Below are positions 49,066 through 57,279 of a DNA stretch of 64,000 nt, one piece after another. Position 1 is the stretch's first letter. Each line of letters starts with the position of its first letter. Source of the stretch: Vibrio metschnikovii CIP 69.14 (GTDB lineage: Bacteria > Pseudomonadota > Gammaproteobacteria > Enterobacterales > Vibrionaceae). The stretch spans positions 62,001-126,000 of the forward strand of contig NZ_ACZO01000006.1 in assembly GCF_000176155.1 (NCBI RefSeq). Direction: 5' to 3'. The notes below the pieces were generated by a model. It was not told the origin of the DNA. It searched no databases and worked only from the letters and a program-made list of their open reading frames with translations. A program made the translations under genes and the position numbers.

Positions 49066-49559
49066 AGGTTAGTGAGAATCGCTTGCTCAGCATCATTAAG
49101 TCGTTGTTTGAGTTCGGGACAAGAACTTGTTTCTCTCGAACAACGCTTAACCTCGAAAGGTTAATAAATCCTATCTTTGTGCCTTATGTGCTATGCCATC
49201 AGTGCGAAAAGAGAGGTGTTTTTTTGCTTTAAATCTCATCTTGTCTTCGGTCGGCTTTCCTTTGCCAGTCGACAGCAGGCGGAGCGGCAAAAAAGCGGCA
49301 ACGGTATATTACCAGTGCTGAACGAAAGAGAGTTTTGTAAATAATTGAAATTAACTTATTGATTATAAAGGTTTAAAATTTTCATTGAGTTCGTTTGAAA
49401 AGTTGGCATGTTTATTGGATTAATTTAAACAGAGTGAATACCACCCGATCTTAAATATACCTTAGGGTGTATTTGGCAAGTGATTTACGGTCAGTGCTTC
49501 CAAGAGAGTAAAGCTGACCGCTTCGCAAAAGACTTGCGGACTCGATAGGAGAGCAAAAT
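49066..49559. other. Gap between flgL and flaA
   Basis: About 490 bases without coding potential. An 11-base imperfect stem (49102-49112 with 49134-49144) and a perfect TTAACCT-CGAA-AGGTTAA hairpin (49147-49164) follow flgL, neither with a T tail. A weak sigma-54 site for flaA lies at 49404-49419. The last 130 bases would be a flaA leader. Confidence 0.5.
49404..49419 (+). promoter_or_regulatory. Candidate sigma-54 promoter of flaA
   Basis: TGGCATGTTTATTGGA matches the -24 element well, but the -12 reads TTGG instead of TTGC. In V. cholerae flaA is sigma-54 dependent, and no sigma-28 site is visible here, which supports the site despite the mismatch. Confidence 0.5.
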
Positions 49560-50699
49560 ATGACCATTAATGTAAATACCAACGTGTCGGCAATGACCGC
49601 TCAGCGTTACTTGACCAAGTCGTCCAACGATTTAAATACCTCGATGGAGCGTCTTTCTTCTGGTAACCGTATTAACAGTGCCAAAGATGATGCGGCAGGT
49701 TTGCAAATTTCAAACCGATTGATCGCTCAGTCTCGTGGTCTTGATGTGGCAATGCGTAATGCTAACGATGGTATTTCGATTGCTCAGACCGCTGAAGGAG
49801 CAATGAATGAGTCAACCAGCATTCTGCAACGTATGCGTGATTTGGCCCTACAATCAGCCAACGGAACCAACTCAGATGCCGAGCGTCAAGCACTCAACGA
49901 AGAGTCGGTTGCTCTGCAAGATGAGTTAAACCGAATTGCAGAAACGACCTCTTTTGGTGGTCGTCGATTGCTCAACGGGTCATTTGGTGAAGCATCATTC
50001 CAAATTGGTTCTAGTTCCGGTGAAGCGATCATCATGGGCTTAACCAGTATCCGTGCCGATGACTATCGGATGGGCGGCCAATCTTTTATTGCTACTGAAG
50101 GCAAAAACAAAGATTGGGGTGTCGATCCGACGGCAAACGATTTGAAATTAGAGTTCACCAAAAAAGATGGCCAAGAAGTGACATTAGATATCTTAGCCAA
50201 AACCGGTGACGATATTGAAGAGCTCGCAACTTACATCAATGGTCAGACTGACTTGCTCAAAGCCTCAGTCGACGAAGATGGTAAGCTACAGATTTTTGTT
50301 GCTGAACCACACATTGAAGGTGATTTAACCATCTCTGGAGGCTTAGCGACTGAACTTGGTTTAGCCGGTGGTCCTGGAGAGAAAACGACCGTGCAAAATA
50401 TTGATATGCGCACTGTTGGTGGCTCGCAAAACGCAGTCGGTATCTTAGATGCAGCGCTTAAATACATTGACTCACAACGCGCGGATTTAGGTGCTAAACA
50501 GAACCGACTCAACCACAGTATTAATAACTTGGCCAACATCCAAGAGAACGTCGAAGCCTCGAAGAGCCGGATTAAAGATACCGACTTTGCGAAAGAGACG
50601 ACTCAGTTGACTAAGTCACAAATATTGCAGCAAGCAGGAACGTCAATTCTTGCTCAAGCAAAACAGTTGCCAAACTCTGCAATATCATTATTGCAGTAG
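49560..50699 (+). CDS. flaA: Polar flagellin, FlaA-like
   Basis: This is a 379-residue flagellin. The N-terminal D0/D1 region ([22 protein letters not shown], quoted in part as [16 protein letters not shown]) and the C-terminal [21 protein letters not shown] with the final ISLLQ are typical; residues about 175-285 form the surface D2/D3 region. By order and by the sigma-54-like promoter it corresponds to flaA, the essential flagellin of V. cholerae. It is a paralogue of the next gene. AGGAGAG precedes the start. Confidence 0.93.
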   Translation: MTINVNTNVSAMTAQRYLTKSSNDLNTSMERLSSGNRINSAKDDAAGLQISNRLIAQSRGLDVAMRNANDGISIAQTAEGAMNESTSILQRMRDLALQSANGTNSDAERQALNEESVALQDELNRIAETTSFGGRRLLNGSFGEASFQIGSSSGEAIIMGLTSIRADDYRMGGQSFIATEGKNKDWGVDPTANDLKLEFTKKDGQEVTLDILAKTGDDIEELATYINGQTDLLKASVDEDGKLQIFVAEPHIEGDLTISGGLATELGLAGGPGEKTTVQNIDMRTVGGSQNAVGILDAALKYIDSQRADLGAKQNRLNHSINNLANIQENVEASKSRIKDTDFAKETTQLTKSQILQQAGTSILAQAKQLPNSAISLLQ

Positions 50700-50888
50700 T
50701 CCTGGGAGGCGGCATTAATAAGCTCAGACGTGAGTATGTAATCCGCAACCTTGGCAAGGTATGGTTGTTAGAACAGTATAAGCTCTCTCAGATACGCCTG
50801 TTTATACTAGGAAAATAACCATACATTATGGTTAGCCATAATGTGTTCATTTCTCTTGATCTCCACATTGGCAATGGCTGCCAACCAT

Positions 50889-50930
50889 AGCCCCGGTTCT
50901 CTCAAAGGAAAAGGGGCTTTTCTTTTTTCT
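50889..50930 (+). terminator. Terminator after flaA
   Basis: AGCCCC pairs with GGGGCT around an 18-base loop and is followed by TTTCTTTTTT. It lies about 190 bases after the flaA stop. Confidence 0.7.
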
Positions 50931-51066
50931 GCCAATCCATTTCTCATCCCCCCCGGCCATTACCGCTAAATCTTGAGCGATTTATGTCTTTTTCGGTTGG
51001 TTTTGCGTCTTATGCCTCAGTTTCTTCTTTCTAAGTCGCTTAATTCACCTTGCTCAATAAATCCCC

Positions 51067-51093
51067 TAAAGGAATCGTCGTTTGAGTCGCTAT
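51067..51093 (+). promoter_or_regulatory. Candidate sigma-28 promoter of flaC
   Basis: TAAAG, then GTCGCTAT starting 15 bases after TAAA. The -10 agrees with GCCGATAA at five of eight bases. The spacing is exact. Class IV (FliA) control of flaC is the V. cholerae pattern. Confidence 0.55.
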
Positions 51094-51185
51094 TAAAGAT
51101 ACTTTGAGAGAACTACGTGGTTATCCGAGACGTCGGAAACCGTTCGGCAAGTTCCGCTACGTCTAATATTAATAGGAGACCAATT

Positions 51186-52319
51186 ATGGCGGTAAATGTA
51201 AACACTAACGTGTCAGCGATGACGGCACAGAGGTACCTGAACAGTGCAACCAGTGCACAGCAAACGTCAATGGAACGTTTGTCTTCAGGTTTTAAAATTA
51301 ATAGTGCGAAAGATGATGCTGCAGGTTTGCAGATCTCAAACCGTTTGAATGTGCAAAGTCGTGGTTTAGACGTTGCTGTTCGTAACGCGAATGATGGTAT
51401 TTCCATGGCACAAACCGCTGAAGGCGCCATGAATGAGACCACCAACATTTTGCAACGGATGCGGGATCTTTCTTTACAATCTGCGAATGGTTCAAACTCA
51501 AAATCTGAGCGTGTCGCTATCCAAGAAGAAGTCACGGCACTTAATGATGAATTGAATCGTATTGCAGAGACCACCTCATTTGCGGGTAATCGTCTATTGA
51601 ACGGTACTTTCCAAACGAAGTCGTTCCAGATTGGATCTCAGAGCGGTGAAGCTGTGATGCTGACCATGAAAGACATGCGTAGTGATAACGCGATGATGGG
51701 AGGAACCAGTTACGTTGCGGCTACTGAGGCAGATAAAGATTGGACGGTTAGTGATGGTAGTAACGATTTAACCTTAACCTTGACCGATATTAATGGTGAT
51801 GAGCAAATTGTTAATATTACCGCCAAAGTTGGTGATGATATTGAAGAAGTTGCCACCTACATTAATGGTCAAACAGACTTAGTGCAAGCATCGGTTAATG
51901 AGAAGGGGCAGTTACAGGTCTTTACCGGAAATAATGATGTCACTGGCGCAGTCGCTTTTAGTGGCGCATTAGCTACCGAGCTAGACATGCAAGCGGGACA
52001 GGCGATTACGATCGATACGATTGATGTCACGACCGTTGGCGGAGCGCAAAAATCAGTGTCTGTTGTCGATGCTGCGCTTAAGTATGTTGATAGCCATCGT
52101 GCAGAGCTAGGTGCGTTCCAGAATCGATTTGGCCATGCCATTAATAACTTGGATAACATTAATGAAAATGTTAATGCGTCTAAGAGCCGGATCAAGGATA
52201 CCGACTTTGCTAAAGAAACCACGGCATTGACTAAATCACAGATTTTAAGTCAAGCGTCGAGCTCAGTCTTAGCTCAAGCGAAACAAGCACCAACAGCGGC
52301 ACTCGCGCTATTAGGGTAA
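51186..52319 (+). CDS. flaC: Polar flagellin, FlaC-like
   Basis: This 377-residue flagellin is closely related to its neighbour: the same [22 protein letters not shown] D1 helix (quoted from [14 protein letters not shown]) and the same [17 protein letters not shown] near the C-terminus, but a diverged middle. The order and the sigma-28-like promoter fit flaC, an accessory filament protein. The longer frame from 51117 is not used, because AGGAG precedes the ATG at 51186 and the family start [18 protein letters not shown] is there. Confidence 0.92.
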   Translation: MAVNVNTNVSAMTAQRYLNSATSAQQTSMERLSSGFKINSAKDDAAGLQISNRLNVQSRGLDVAVRNANDGISMAQTAEGAMNETTNILQRMRDLSLQSANGSNSKSERVAIQEEVTALNDELNRIAETTSFAGNRLLNGTFQTKSFQIGSQSGEAVMLTMKDMRSDNAMMGGTSYVAATEADKDWTVSDGSNDLTLTLTDINGDEQIVNITAKVGDDIEEVATYINGQTDLVQASVNEKGQLQVFTGNNDVTGAVAFSGALATELDMQAGQAITIDTIDVTTVGGAQKSVSVVDAALKYVDSHRAELGAFQNRFGHAINNLDNINENVNASKSRIKDTDFAKETTALTKSQILSQASSSVLAQAKQAPTAALALLG

Positions 52320-52340
52320 TTAAGATTTAAGTGATAATAA

Positions 52341-52367
52341 AAAACCCAGCCTAAGCTGGGTTTTTTT
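52341..52367. terminator. Bidirectional terminator between flaC and the tRNA array
   Basis: AAAACCCAGC and GCTGGGTTTT form a 10-base stem around CTAA, with T runs on both strands. It should end flaC rightward and the tRNA operon leftward. Confidence 0.92.
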
Positions 52368-52372
52368 ATAAA

Positions 52373-52457
52373 TGGTGCGGAAGGAGAGACTTGAACTCTC
52401 ACACCTTGCGGCGCCAGAACCTAAATCTGGTGCGTCTACCAATTTCGCCACTTCCGC
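52373..52457 (-). tRNA. tRNA-Leu (UAG), copy 1
   Basis: An 85-base class II cloverleaf with acceptor GCGGAAG/CTTCCGC, anticodon loop TTTAGGT, variable arm and encoded CCA. It is the last gene of the leftward array, 6 bases from the terminator. Confidence 0.97.
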
Positions 52458-52502
52458 ACAAATTTTGTAGATAATCTGATTGACTCAAATCATCGTTGTA
52501 AT

Positions 52503-52577
52503 TGGCAGGTCTACCTGGATTCGAACCAGGGAATGGCGGCATCAAAAGCCGCTGCCTTACCGCTTGGCGATAGACCT
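52503..52577 (-). tRNA. tRNA-Gln (UUG), copy 1
   Basis: A 75-base cloverleaf with acceptor AGGTCTA/TAGACCT, anticodon loop TTTTGAT (anticodon TTG), T arm CTGGTTCGAATCCAG and encoded CCA. Confidence 0.97.
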
Positions 52578-52643
52578 GAAATGCTGTTAATTTAATAACA
52601 GGCTTATCGATAAAGCAACTGTTCAACAGTAACTAACGATAAA

Positions 52644-52720
52644 TGGTGGCTACGACGGGATTCGAACCTGTGACCCCATCATTATGAGTGATGTGCTCTA
52701 ACCAGCTGAGCTACGTAGCC
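52644..52720 (-). tRNA. tRNA-Met (CAU), elongator, copy 1
   Basis: A 77-base cloverleaf with acceptor GGCTACG/CGTAGCC and anticodon loop CTCATAA. The sequence follows the elongator tRNA-Met of E. coli rather than the initiator, which would begin CGCGGGG. Confidence 0.97.
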
Positions 52721-52732
52721 ACGACTAATCAA

Positions 52733-52817
52733 TGGTGCGGAAGGAGAGACTTGAACTCTCACACCTTGCGGCGCCAGAACCTAAATCTGGTGCGTCTACC
52801 AATTTCGCCACTTCCGC
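52733..52817 (-). tRNA. tRNA-Leu (UAG), copy 2
   Basis: Identical to copy 1 (acceptor GCGGAAG, anticodon TAG, CCA encoded). It lies exactly 360 bases from copy 1. Confidence 0.97.
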
Positions 52818-52862
52818 ACAAATTTTGTAGATAATTTGATTAACTCAAATCATCGTTGTAAT

Positions 52863-52937
52863 TGGCAGGTCTACCTGGATTCGAACCAGGGAATGGCGGC
52901 ATCAAAAGCCGCTGCCTTACCGCTTGGCGATAGACCT
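52863..52937 (-). tRNA. tRNA-Gln (UUG), copy 2
   Basis: Identical to copy 1, 75 bases, anticodon TTG, CCA encoded. Confidence 0.97.
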
Positions 52938-52970
52938 GTTGTTGATAGCAGGCTATGCTAACTCAATAAA

Positions 52971-53055
52971 TGGTGCGGAAGGAGAGACTTGAACTCTCAC
53001 ACCTTGCGGCGCCAGAACCTAAATCTGGTGCGTCTACCAATTTCGCCACTTCCGC
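52971..53055 (-). tRNA. tRNA-Leu (UAG), copy 3
   Basis: Identical to copy 1, 85 bases, anticodon TAG, CCA encoded. Confidence 0.97.
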
Positions 53056-53100
53056 ACAAATTTTGCAGATAATCTGATTGACTCAAATCATCGTTGTAAT

Positions 53101-53175
53101 TGGCAGGTCTACCTGGATTCGAACCAGGGAATGGCGGCATCAAAAGCCGCTGCCTTACCGCTTGGCGATAGACCT
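53101..53175 (-). tRNA. tRNA-Gln (UUG), copy 3
   Basis: Identical to copy 1, 75 bases, anticodon TTG, CCA encoded. Confidence 0.97.
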
Positions 53176-53188
53176 GTAATACTGAACT

Positions 53189-53275
53189 TGGTGCGGAGGG
53201 AGGGACTTGAACCCTCACGTCCTAACGGACACTAGCACCTGAAGCTAGCGCGTCTACCAATTTCGCCACCACCGC
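53189..53275 (-). tRNA. tRNA-Leu (CAG)
   Basis: An 87-base class II cloverleaf with anticodon loop TTCAGGT between CTAGC and GCTAG, and encoded CCA. The acceptor strands GCGGTGG and CCTCCGC pair except at 5:68, where T faces T (positions 53271 and 53197). It is the only CUG-reading leucine tRNA in this array. Confidence 0.95.
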
Positions 53276-53318
53276 AAATTCAGTCAATGCTGATACAGTA
53301 TTGATGGAACTAAATAGT

Positions 53319-53393
53319 TGGCAGGTCTACCTGGATTCGAACCAGGGAATGGCGGCATCAAAAGCCGCTGCCTTACCGCTTGGCGATAGACCT
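53319..53393 (-). tRNA. tRNA-Gln (UUG), copy 4
   Basis: Same 75-base sequence as the other Gln copies, anticodon TTG, but with an unrelated upstream spacer. Confidence 0.97.
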
Positions 53394-53430
53394 ACATCGG
53401 TTAACAGCTATCTACTGCTGACCTCTAATA

Positions 53431-53515
53431 TGGTGCGGAAAGAGAGACTTGAACTCTCACACCTTGCGGCGCCAGAACCTAAATCTGGTGCGTCTACCAA
53501 TTTCGCCATTTCCGC
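53431..53515 (-). tRNA. tRNA-Leu (UAG), copy 4 (acceptor variant)
   Basis: An 85-base Leu(UAG) gene whose acceptor is GCGGAAA/TTTCCGC: the 7:66 pair is A-T rather than G-C, and both strands have changed together. Confidence 0.97.
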
Positions 53516-53541
53516 AAAACTTTACTTTTATAACGAGATAA

Positions 53542-53626
53542 TGGTGCGGAAGGAGAGACTTGAACTCTCACACCTTGCGGCGCCAGAACCTAAATCTGGT
53601 GCGTCTACCAATTTCGCCACTTCCGC
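53542..53626 (-). tRNA. tRNA-Leu (UAG), copy 5
   Basis: An 85-base gene with the GCGGAAG/CTTCCGC acceptor, anticodon TAG, CCA encoded. Confidence 0.97.
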
Positions 53627-53669
53627 ATCTCGTTATTGTACCTTATCTCAACAGAAGAGGTAAAATAAG

Positions 53670-53746
53670 TGGTGGCTACGACGGGATTCGAACCTGTGAC
53701 CCCATCATTATGAGTGATGTGCTCTAACCAACTGAGCTACGTAGCC
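53670..53746 (-). tRNA. tRNA-Met (CAU), elongator, copy 2
   Basis: A 77-base gene differing from the other Met copies at one D-arm base (GTTGG in place of GCTGG). Anticodon CAT, CCA encoded. Confidence 0.97.
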
Positions 53747-53826
53747 ATCTTTTTAGAGCGAGAAACTATAATCTATTCTCGCCATCAGTTCCAATAGTTT
53801 TTACGTATTGAAACCTAAAGAAATAA

Positions 53827-53901
53827 TGGCAGGTCTACCTGGATTCGAACCAGGGAATGGCGGCATCAAAAGCCGCTGCCTTACCGCTTGGCGATAGACC
53901 T
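53827..53901 (-). tRNA. tRNA-Gln (UUG), copy 5
   Basis: Same 75-base sequence as the other Gln copies, anticodon TTG, CCA encoded. Confidence 0.97.
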
Positions 53902-53938
53902 ACGGTGATAAGTAGCCCTTAGGCAGCCTATCGATAAA

Positions 53939-54023
53939 TGGTGCGGAAAGAGAGACTTGAACTCTCACACCTTGCGGCGCCAGAACCTAAATCTGGTGCG
54001 TCTACCAATTTCGCCATTTCCGC
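53939..54023 (-). tRNA. tRNA-Leu (UAG), copy 6 (acceptor variant)
   Basis: An 85-base gene with the same GCGGAAA/TTTCCGC acceptor as copy 4, anticodon TAG, CCA encoded. Confidence 0.97.
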
Positions 54024-54063
54024 ATTATTTCCTAACTATTCTACTCAAAGAACACTTAGGAAA

Positions 54064-54140
54064 TGGTGGCTACGACGGGATTCGAACCTGTGACCCCATC
54101 ATTATGAGTGATGTGCTCTAACCAGCTGAGCTACGTAGCC
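54064..54140 (-). tRNA. tRNA-Met (CAU), elongator, copy 3
   Basis: A 77-base gene, anticodon CAT, CCA encoded. It is the first gene of the array, about 80 bases downstream of the promoter. Confidence 0.97.
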
Positions 54141-54219
54141 AATTGCTAAACTGCTTATCACTCACAGCCAGCGTTACGCTCGGAGTTTCGAAGTTGCCTT
54201 CTCGCTGCGAACGGTGCGC

Positions 54220-54248
54220 ATTATGCGGATATGGCTGTAGAGCGTCAA
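54220..54248 (-). promoter_or_regulatory. Strong sigma-70 promoter of the tRNA array
   Basis: On the leftward strand TTGACG (54243-54248) and CATAAT (54220-54225) are separated by 17 bases. The region right after the -10 is GC-rich (GCGCACCG), the discriminator typical of stringently controlled stable-RNA promoters. An A-tract lies just upstream of the -35, like an UP element. The rest of the 54141-54465 gap holds nothing else but the ychF terminator. Confidence 0.85.
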
Positions 54249-54421
54249 TAGTTTTTTTGAATAAATTCCTGAAAACCAACTGTTCGAGTTTTTTTTAAAC
54301 AAAGCTGGCTGTTTCTGATCAAAATCTATCCCAAACCGAGAGATTTTCTCATTGTACGCCAAGCAGATGATCATGGTTTATTAGCGATGAATGTAAAAGT
54401 AAACCATGAACATTCGATTCA

Positions 54422-54449
54422 AAAAAAGCCAACATAGTGTTGGCTTTTT
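54422..54449 (-). terminator. Terminator of ychF
   Basis: GCCAACA and TGTTGGC form a stem around TAG, with T runs on both sides. It lies 17 bases after the ychF stop. Confidence 0.9.
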
Positions 54450-54465
54450 CGATAGTGATTAGGTT

Positions 54466-55557
54466 TTATACGTTAAAGCGGAAATGAATGACATCACCAT
54501 CTTTGACAATATAATCTTTGCCTTCTAGACGCCATTTACCCGCTTCCTTGGCACCACTTTCGCCTTGGTACTGGATGAAGTCATTGTAACCGATCACTTC
54601 GGCACGGATAAATCCACGTTCAAAATCGGTGTGGATTTTTCCTGCTGCTTGAGGAGCTGTCGCGCCTACCGGAACGGTCCAAGCACGGACCTCTTTAACC
54701 CCTGCGGTAAAGTAAGTTTGCAAATCAAGCAGTTCATACCCTGAACGAATCACTCGGTTTAAGCCTGGTTCTTCAATACCCAGATCAGCAAGAAACTCAG
54801 CACGCTCTTCTTCTTCTAATTCAGAAAGTTCGGCTTCAATAGCAGCACATACGGCCACGACAGAGGCATTTTCTTGGGCGGCATGAGCACGGACCGCGTC
54901 TAAATAGGGGTTATTTTCAAAGCCATCTTCATTCACATTAGCAATGTACATGGTTGGCTTAAGGGTCAGGAAATTAAGGTATCCAACCGCAGCAAGTTCT
55001 TCTTTGCTTAAGGGGACAGAGCGTGCAGAGCCACCTTCAGTCAGTACGGGCAATAGTTTTTCTAAGACACCAAGCTCAAATTTAGCGTCTTTATCGCCAC
55101 CTTTGGCACGTTTCGTTTGACGTTGAATCGCGCGTTCGCAGCTATCTAAGTCAGCGAGAGCCAACTCAAGATTGATCACTTCGATGTCTTCAATTGGTGA
55201 TACTTTTCCTGCGACGTGAACAATATTTTCGTTCTCAAAGCAGCGGACAACGTGACCAATCGCATCGGTTTCGCGGATGTTGGCTAAAAATTTATTACCT
55301 AAACCTTCACCTTTTGATGCCCCAGCCACTAAGCCTGCGATATCAACAAACTCCATTGTGGTTGGTAGTATGCGTTGTGGATTAACAATTTTTGCCAATG
55401 CGTCGAGACGCAAATCAGGCACTGGTACCACACCAGTGTTTGGTTCAATAGTACAAAACGGGAAGTTAGCCGCTTCGATACCTGCGTTAGTCAGTGCATT
55501 AAAAAGGGTTGATTTACCTACGTTAGGTAAACCCACAATGCCACATTTAAAACCCAT
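54466..55557 (-). CDS. ychF: Redox-responsive ATPase/GTPase YchF
   Basis: This is a 363-residue Obg-family P-loop NTPase. The Walker A is [14 protein letters not shown] at residues 8-21, the switch region is [22 protein letters not shown], and a C-terminal TGS domain ends with [11 protein letters not shown]. YchF (OLA1) prefers ATP, associates with ribosomes and affects stress responses. It follows pth by 11 bases, the same pair as in E. coli. Confidence 0.96.
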   Translation of the reverse strand: MGFKCGIVGLPNVGKSTLFNALTNAGIEAANFPFCTIEPNTGVVPVPDLRLDALAKIVNPQRILPTTMEFVDIAGLVAGASKGEGLGNKFLANIRETDAIGHVVRCFENENIVHVAGKVSPIEDIEVINLELALADLDSCERAIQRQTKRAKGGDKDAKFELGVLEKLLPVLTEGGSARSVPLSKEELAAVGYLNFLTLKPTMYIANVNEDGFENNPYLDAVRAHAAQENASVVAVCAAIEAELSELEEEERAEFLADLGIEEPGLNRVIRSGYELLDLQTYFTAGVKEVRAWTVPVGATAPQAAGKIHTDFERGFIRAEVIGYNDFIQYQGESGAKEAGKWRLEGKDYIVKDGDVIHFRFNV

Positions 55558-55568
55558 GTTTGGTAACC

Positions 55569-56159
55569 TTATTCAGCTTTGAACGTATGTAAGCGGTTTT
55601 GCGCTTTAGTTAGGCCATCTTTCAGTAAAATATCGAGACAGCGAACAGATTCATCTACTGCTGCTAGTATGCACTCGTGCTCTTTGTTAGGAGCTTTACT
55701 TAACACATAGCCTGCAACTTTGTCTTTGTGTCCTGGATGGCCAATGCCAATACGAAGACGATAGAATTCTTTATTGTTGCCTAATTTACTGATGGTGTCT
55801 TTTAACCCATTATGACCACCATGCCCGCCACCTTGTTTAAATTTAGCCACGCCGGGAGGAAGATCCAGTTCGTCATGAGCGATCATGATCTCTTCCGGTT
55901 TGATTTGATAAAACTTAGCAAGGGCTGCGACGGCTTTACCAGATAAATTCATATAAGTCGTTGGGATCAGTAAACGCAGATCTTGACCATTAACCAATAT
56001 ACGACCGGTTAATCCGAAAAACTTCACTTCACTTTTCAGTGTCGTATTGTGCACTCGGGCCAGTTCTTCGATGACCCATGCTCCTGCATTATGTCGAGTA
56101 TTGACGTATTCAGGGCCCGGGTTGGCCAGACCGACAAGTAATTTAATTGGTTGACTCAA
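55569..56159 (-). CDS. pth: Peptidyl-tRNA hydrolase
   Basis: This enzyme of 196 residues rescues peptidyl-tRNAs released early from ribosomes. [13 protein letters not shown] and NTRHNAGAW (catalytic His) are near the N-terminus; [17 protein letters not shown] (catalytic Asp) and [12 protein letters not shown] follow. The open frame extends 36 codons further to 56267, but the family begins at (M)SQPIKLLVG, which here uses a TTG start at 56159 with AAGGGA eight bases upstream. Confidence 0.95.
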   Translation of the reverse strand: MSQPIKLLVGLANPGPEYVNTRHNAGAWVIEELARVHNTTLKSEVKFFGLTGRILVNGQDLRLLIPTTYMNLSGKAVAALAKFYQIKPEEIMIAHDELDLPPGVAKFKQGGGHGGHNGLKDTISKLGNNKEFYRLRIGIGHPGHKDKVAGYVLSKAPNKEHECILAAVDESVRCLDILLKDGLTKAQNRLHTFKAE

Positions 56160-56252
56160 GGCTAGGATCCCTTCGGAAACGAAAAAAGCGCGGTATGATA
56201 GCATAGAAAAATGCAAAAGGGCGAGATGGCTGATGCTCGACGCCATGAAACA

Positions 56253-56284
56253 AAAATACCTCGTCATTTTGACGAGGTATTTTA
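56253..56284 (-). terminator. Terminator between prs and pth
   Basis: AAAATACCTCGTCA and TGACGAGGTATTTT form a 14-base perfect stem with a three-base loop, right after the prs stop. It probably separates prs from pth-ychF. Confidence 0.85.
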
Positions 56285-56305
56285 CCGATCCAAGACTATC
56301 GCTGC

Positions 56306-57250
56306 TTAGTTAAACATCGCTGAGATAGACTCTTCGTTACTGATTCGGCGGATCGCCTCGGCGAGCATGGTTGATAACGTTAATTGGGTAACTTTACCCG
56401 TTGCTGCCATTTCTTTAGATAAAGTGATGGAGTCTGTGACGATCACTTGGTCAAGCACAGAATTTTTGATGTTTTTTGCGGCATTGCCTGAGAAGACAGC
56501 ATGGGTTGCATAAGCAAACACACGTTTTGCTCCGCGCTCTTTAAGTGCTTCAGCCGCTTTGCATAAGGTTCCGCCGGTATCGATCATATCGTCAACAATC
56601 ACGCAATCACGGCCTTCAACGTCACCTATTAAGTTCATGACTTCAGAGACGTTGGCACGAGGACGACGTTTATCGACAATCGCGATATCAATATCACCGA
56701 GTGCTTTTGCTGTTGCACGAGCACGTACCACACCACCTAGATCCGGAGATACGACGACAGGATCTTCTAAGTTACGTGCTTTCATGTCTTCCAAGAGAAC
56801 GGGTGTACCGAAGATGTTATCTACCGGTACATCAAAGAAACCTTGAATTTGCTCTGCGTGTAGGTCAATGGTTAAGACCCGATCAACCCCTACGTTAGAG
56901 AGAAAGTCAGCAACGACTTTCGCCGTAATTGGAACACGAGCAGAACGCACTCGACGGTCTTGGCGTGCATAGCCAAAGTAAGGGATGACAGCAGTAATAC
57001 GGCCTGCTGAAGCGCGGCGCATTGCGTCAATCATTACCACCAATTCCATTAAATTGTCATTGGTTGGTGCACAAGTTGATTGAATAATAAATACATCGCT
57101 ACCACGAACATTTTCGTTGATCTGCACTGCCACTTCTCCATCAGAGAAGCGAGAAACAGTAGCATCACCAAGGGAGATGTATAGACGTTCAGCAATACGT
57201 TGGGCTAGTTCAGGTGTGGCGTTACCAGCAAATAGCTTCATATCAGGCAC
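56306..57250 (-). CDS. prs: Ribose-phosphate pyrophosphokinase
   Basis: This 314-residue enzyme makes PRPP from ribose 5-phosphate and ATP. The sequence follows E. coli Prs closely: [19 protein letters not shown] start, [11 protein letters not shown], the ATP/Mg loop [11 protein letters not shown], and the PRPP-binding [18 protein letters not shown] feeds purM/purN and upp found elsewhere in the window. It follows ispE, the conserved order. Confidence 0.97.
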   Translation of the reverse strand: MPDMKLFAGNATPELAQRIAERLYISLGDATVSRFSDGEVAVQINENVRGSDVFIIQSTCAPTNDNLMELVVMIDAMRRASAGRITAVIPYFGYARQDRRVRSARVPITAKVVADFLSNVGVDRVLTIDLHAEQIQGFFDVPVDNIFGTPVLLEDMKARNLEDPVVVSPDLGGVVRARATAKALGDIDIAIVDKRRPRANVSEVMNLIGDVEGRDCVIVDDMIDTGGTLCKAAEALKERGAKRVFAYATHAVFSGNAAKNIKNSVLDQVIVTDSITLSKEMAATGKVTQLTLSTMLAEAIRRISNEESISAMFN

Positions 57251-57279
57251 GGTGGAAACCTCAGGGTTGCGTCCAGTTT

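Larger units (their letters stand above)
50700..51185. other. Gap between flaA and flaC with several dyads
   Basis: Nearly 490 bases. From left to right: a long imperfect hairpin with arms GTATGGTT (50759-50766) and AACCATAC (50817-50824) plus an inner AGTATAA/TTATACT pair; a perfect ACATTATGG-TTAG-CCATAATGT hairpin (50823-50844); a T-tailed terminator (50889-50930); and a sigma-28 promoter (51067-51093). No reading frame is supported. Confidence 0.5.
52373..52577. repeat. Leu-Gln tandem unit, copy 1 (with copies at 52733-52937 and 52971-53175)
   Basis: A 205-base unit made of tRNA-Leu(UAG), a 45-base spacer and tRNA-Gln(UUG). The three copies keep even the spacer nearly unchanged: copy 2 differs at two spacer bases and copy 3 at one. 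Copies of the tRNA genes alone could be kept similar by selection; the matching spacers show recent duplication or gene conversion. Confidence 0.9.

Noticed and set aside
52399..53663. Several 70-120 codon frames across the tRNA array
   Set aside because: They repeat with the tRNA genes and simply translate tRNA sequence; the RNA genes explain them.
52373..54140. Regularly spaced repeats as a CRISPR array
   Set aside because: The repeated units are complete tRNA genes of mixed type with encoded CCA, uneven spacing and no cas genes nearby.
54174..54374. 66-codon leftward frame upstream of the tRNA array
   Set aside because: It covers the strong tRNA promoter and has no family match or ribosome binding site.
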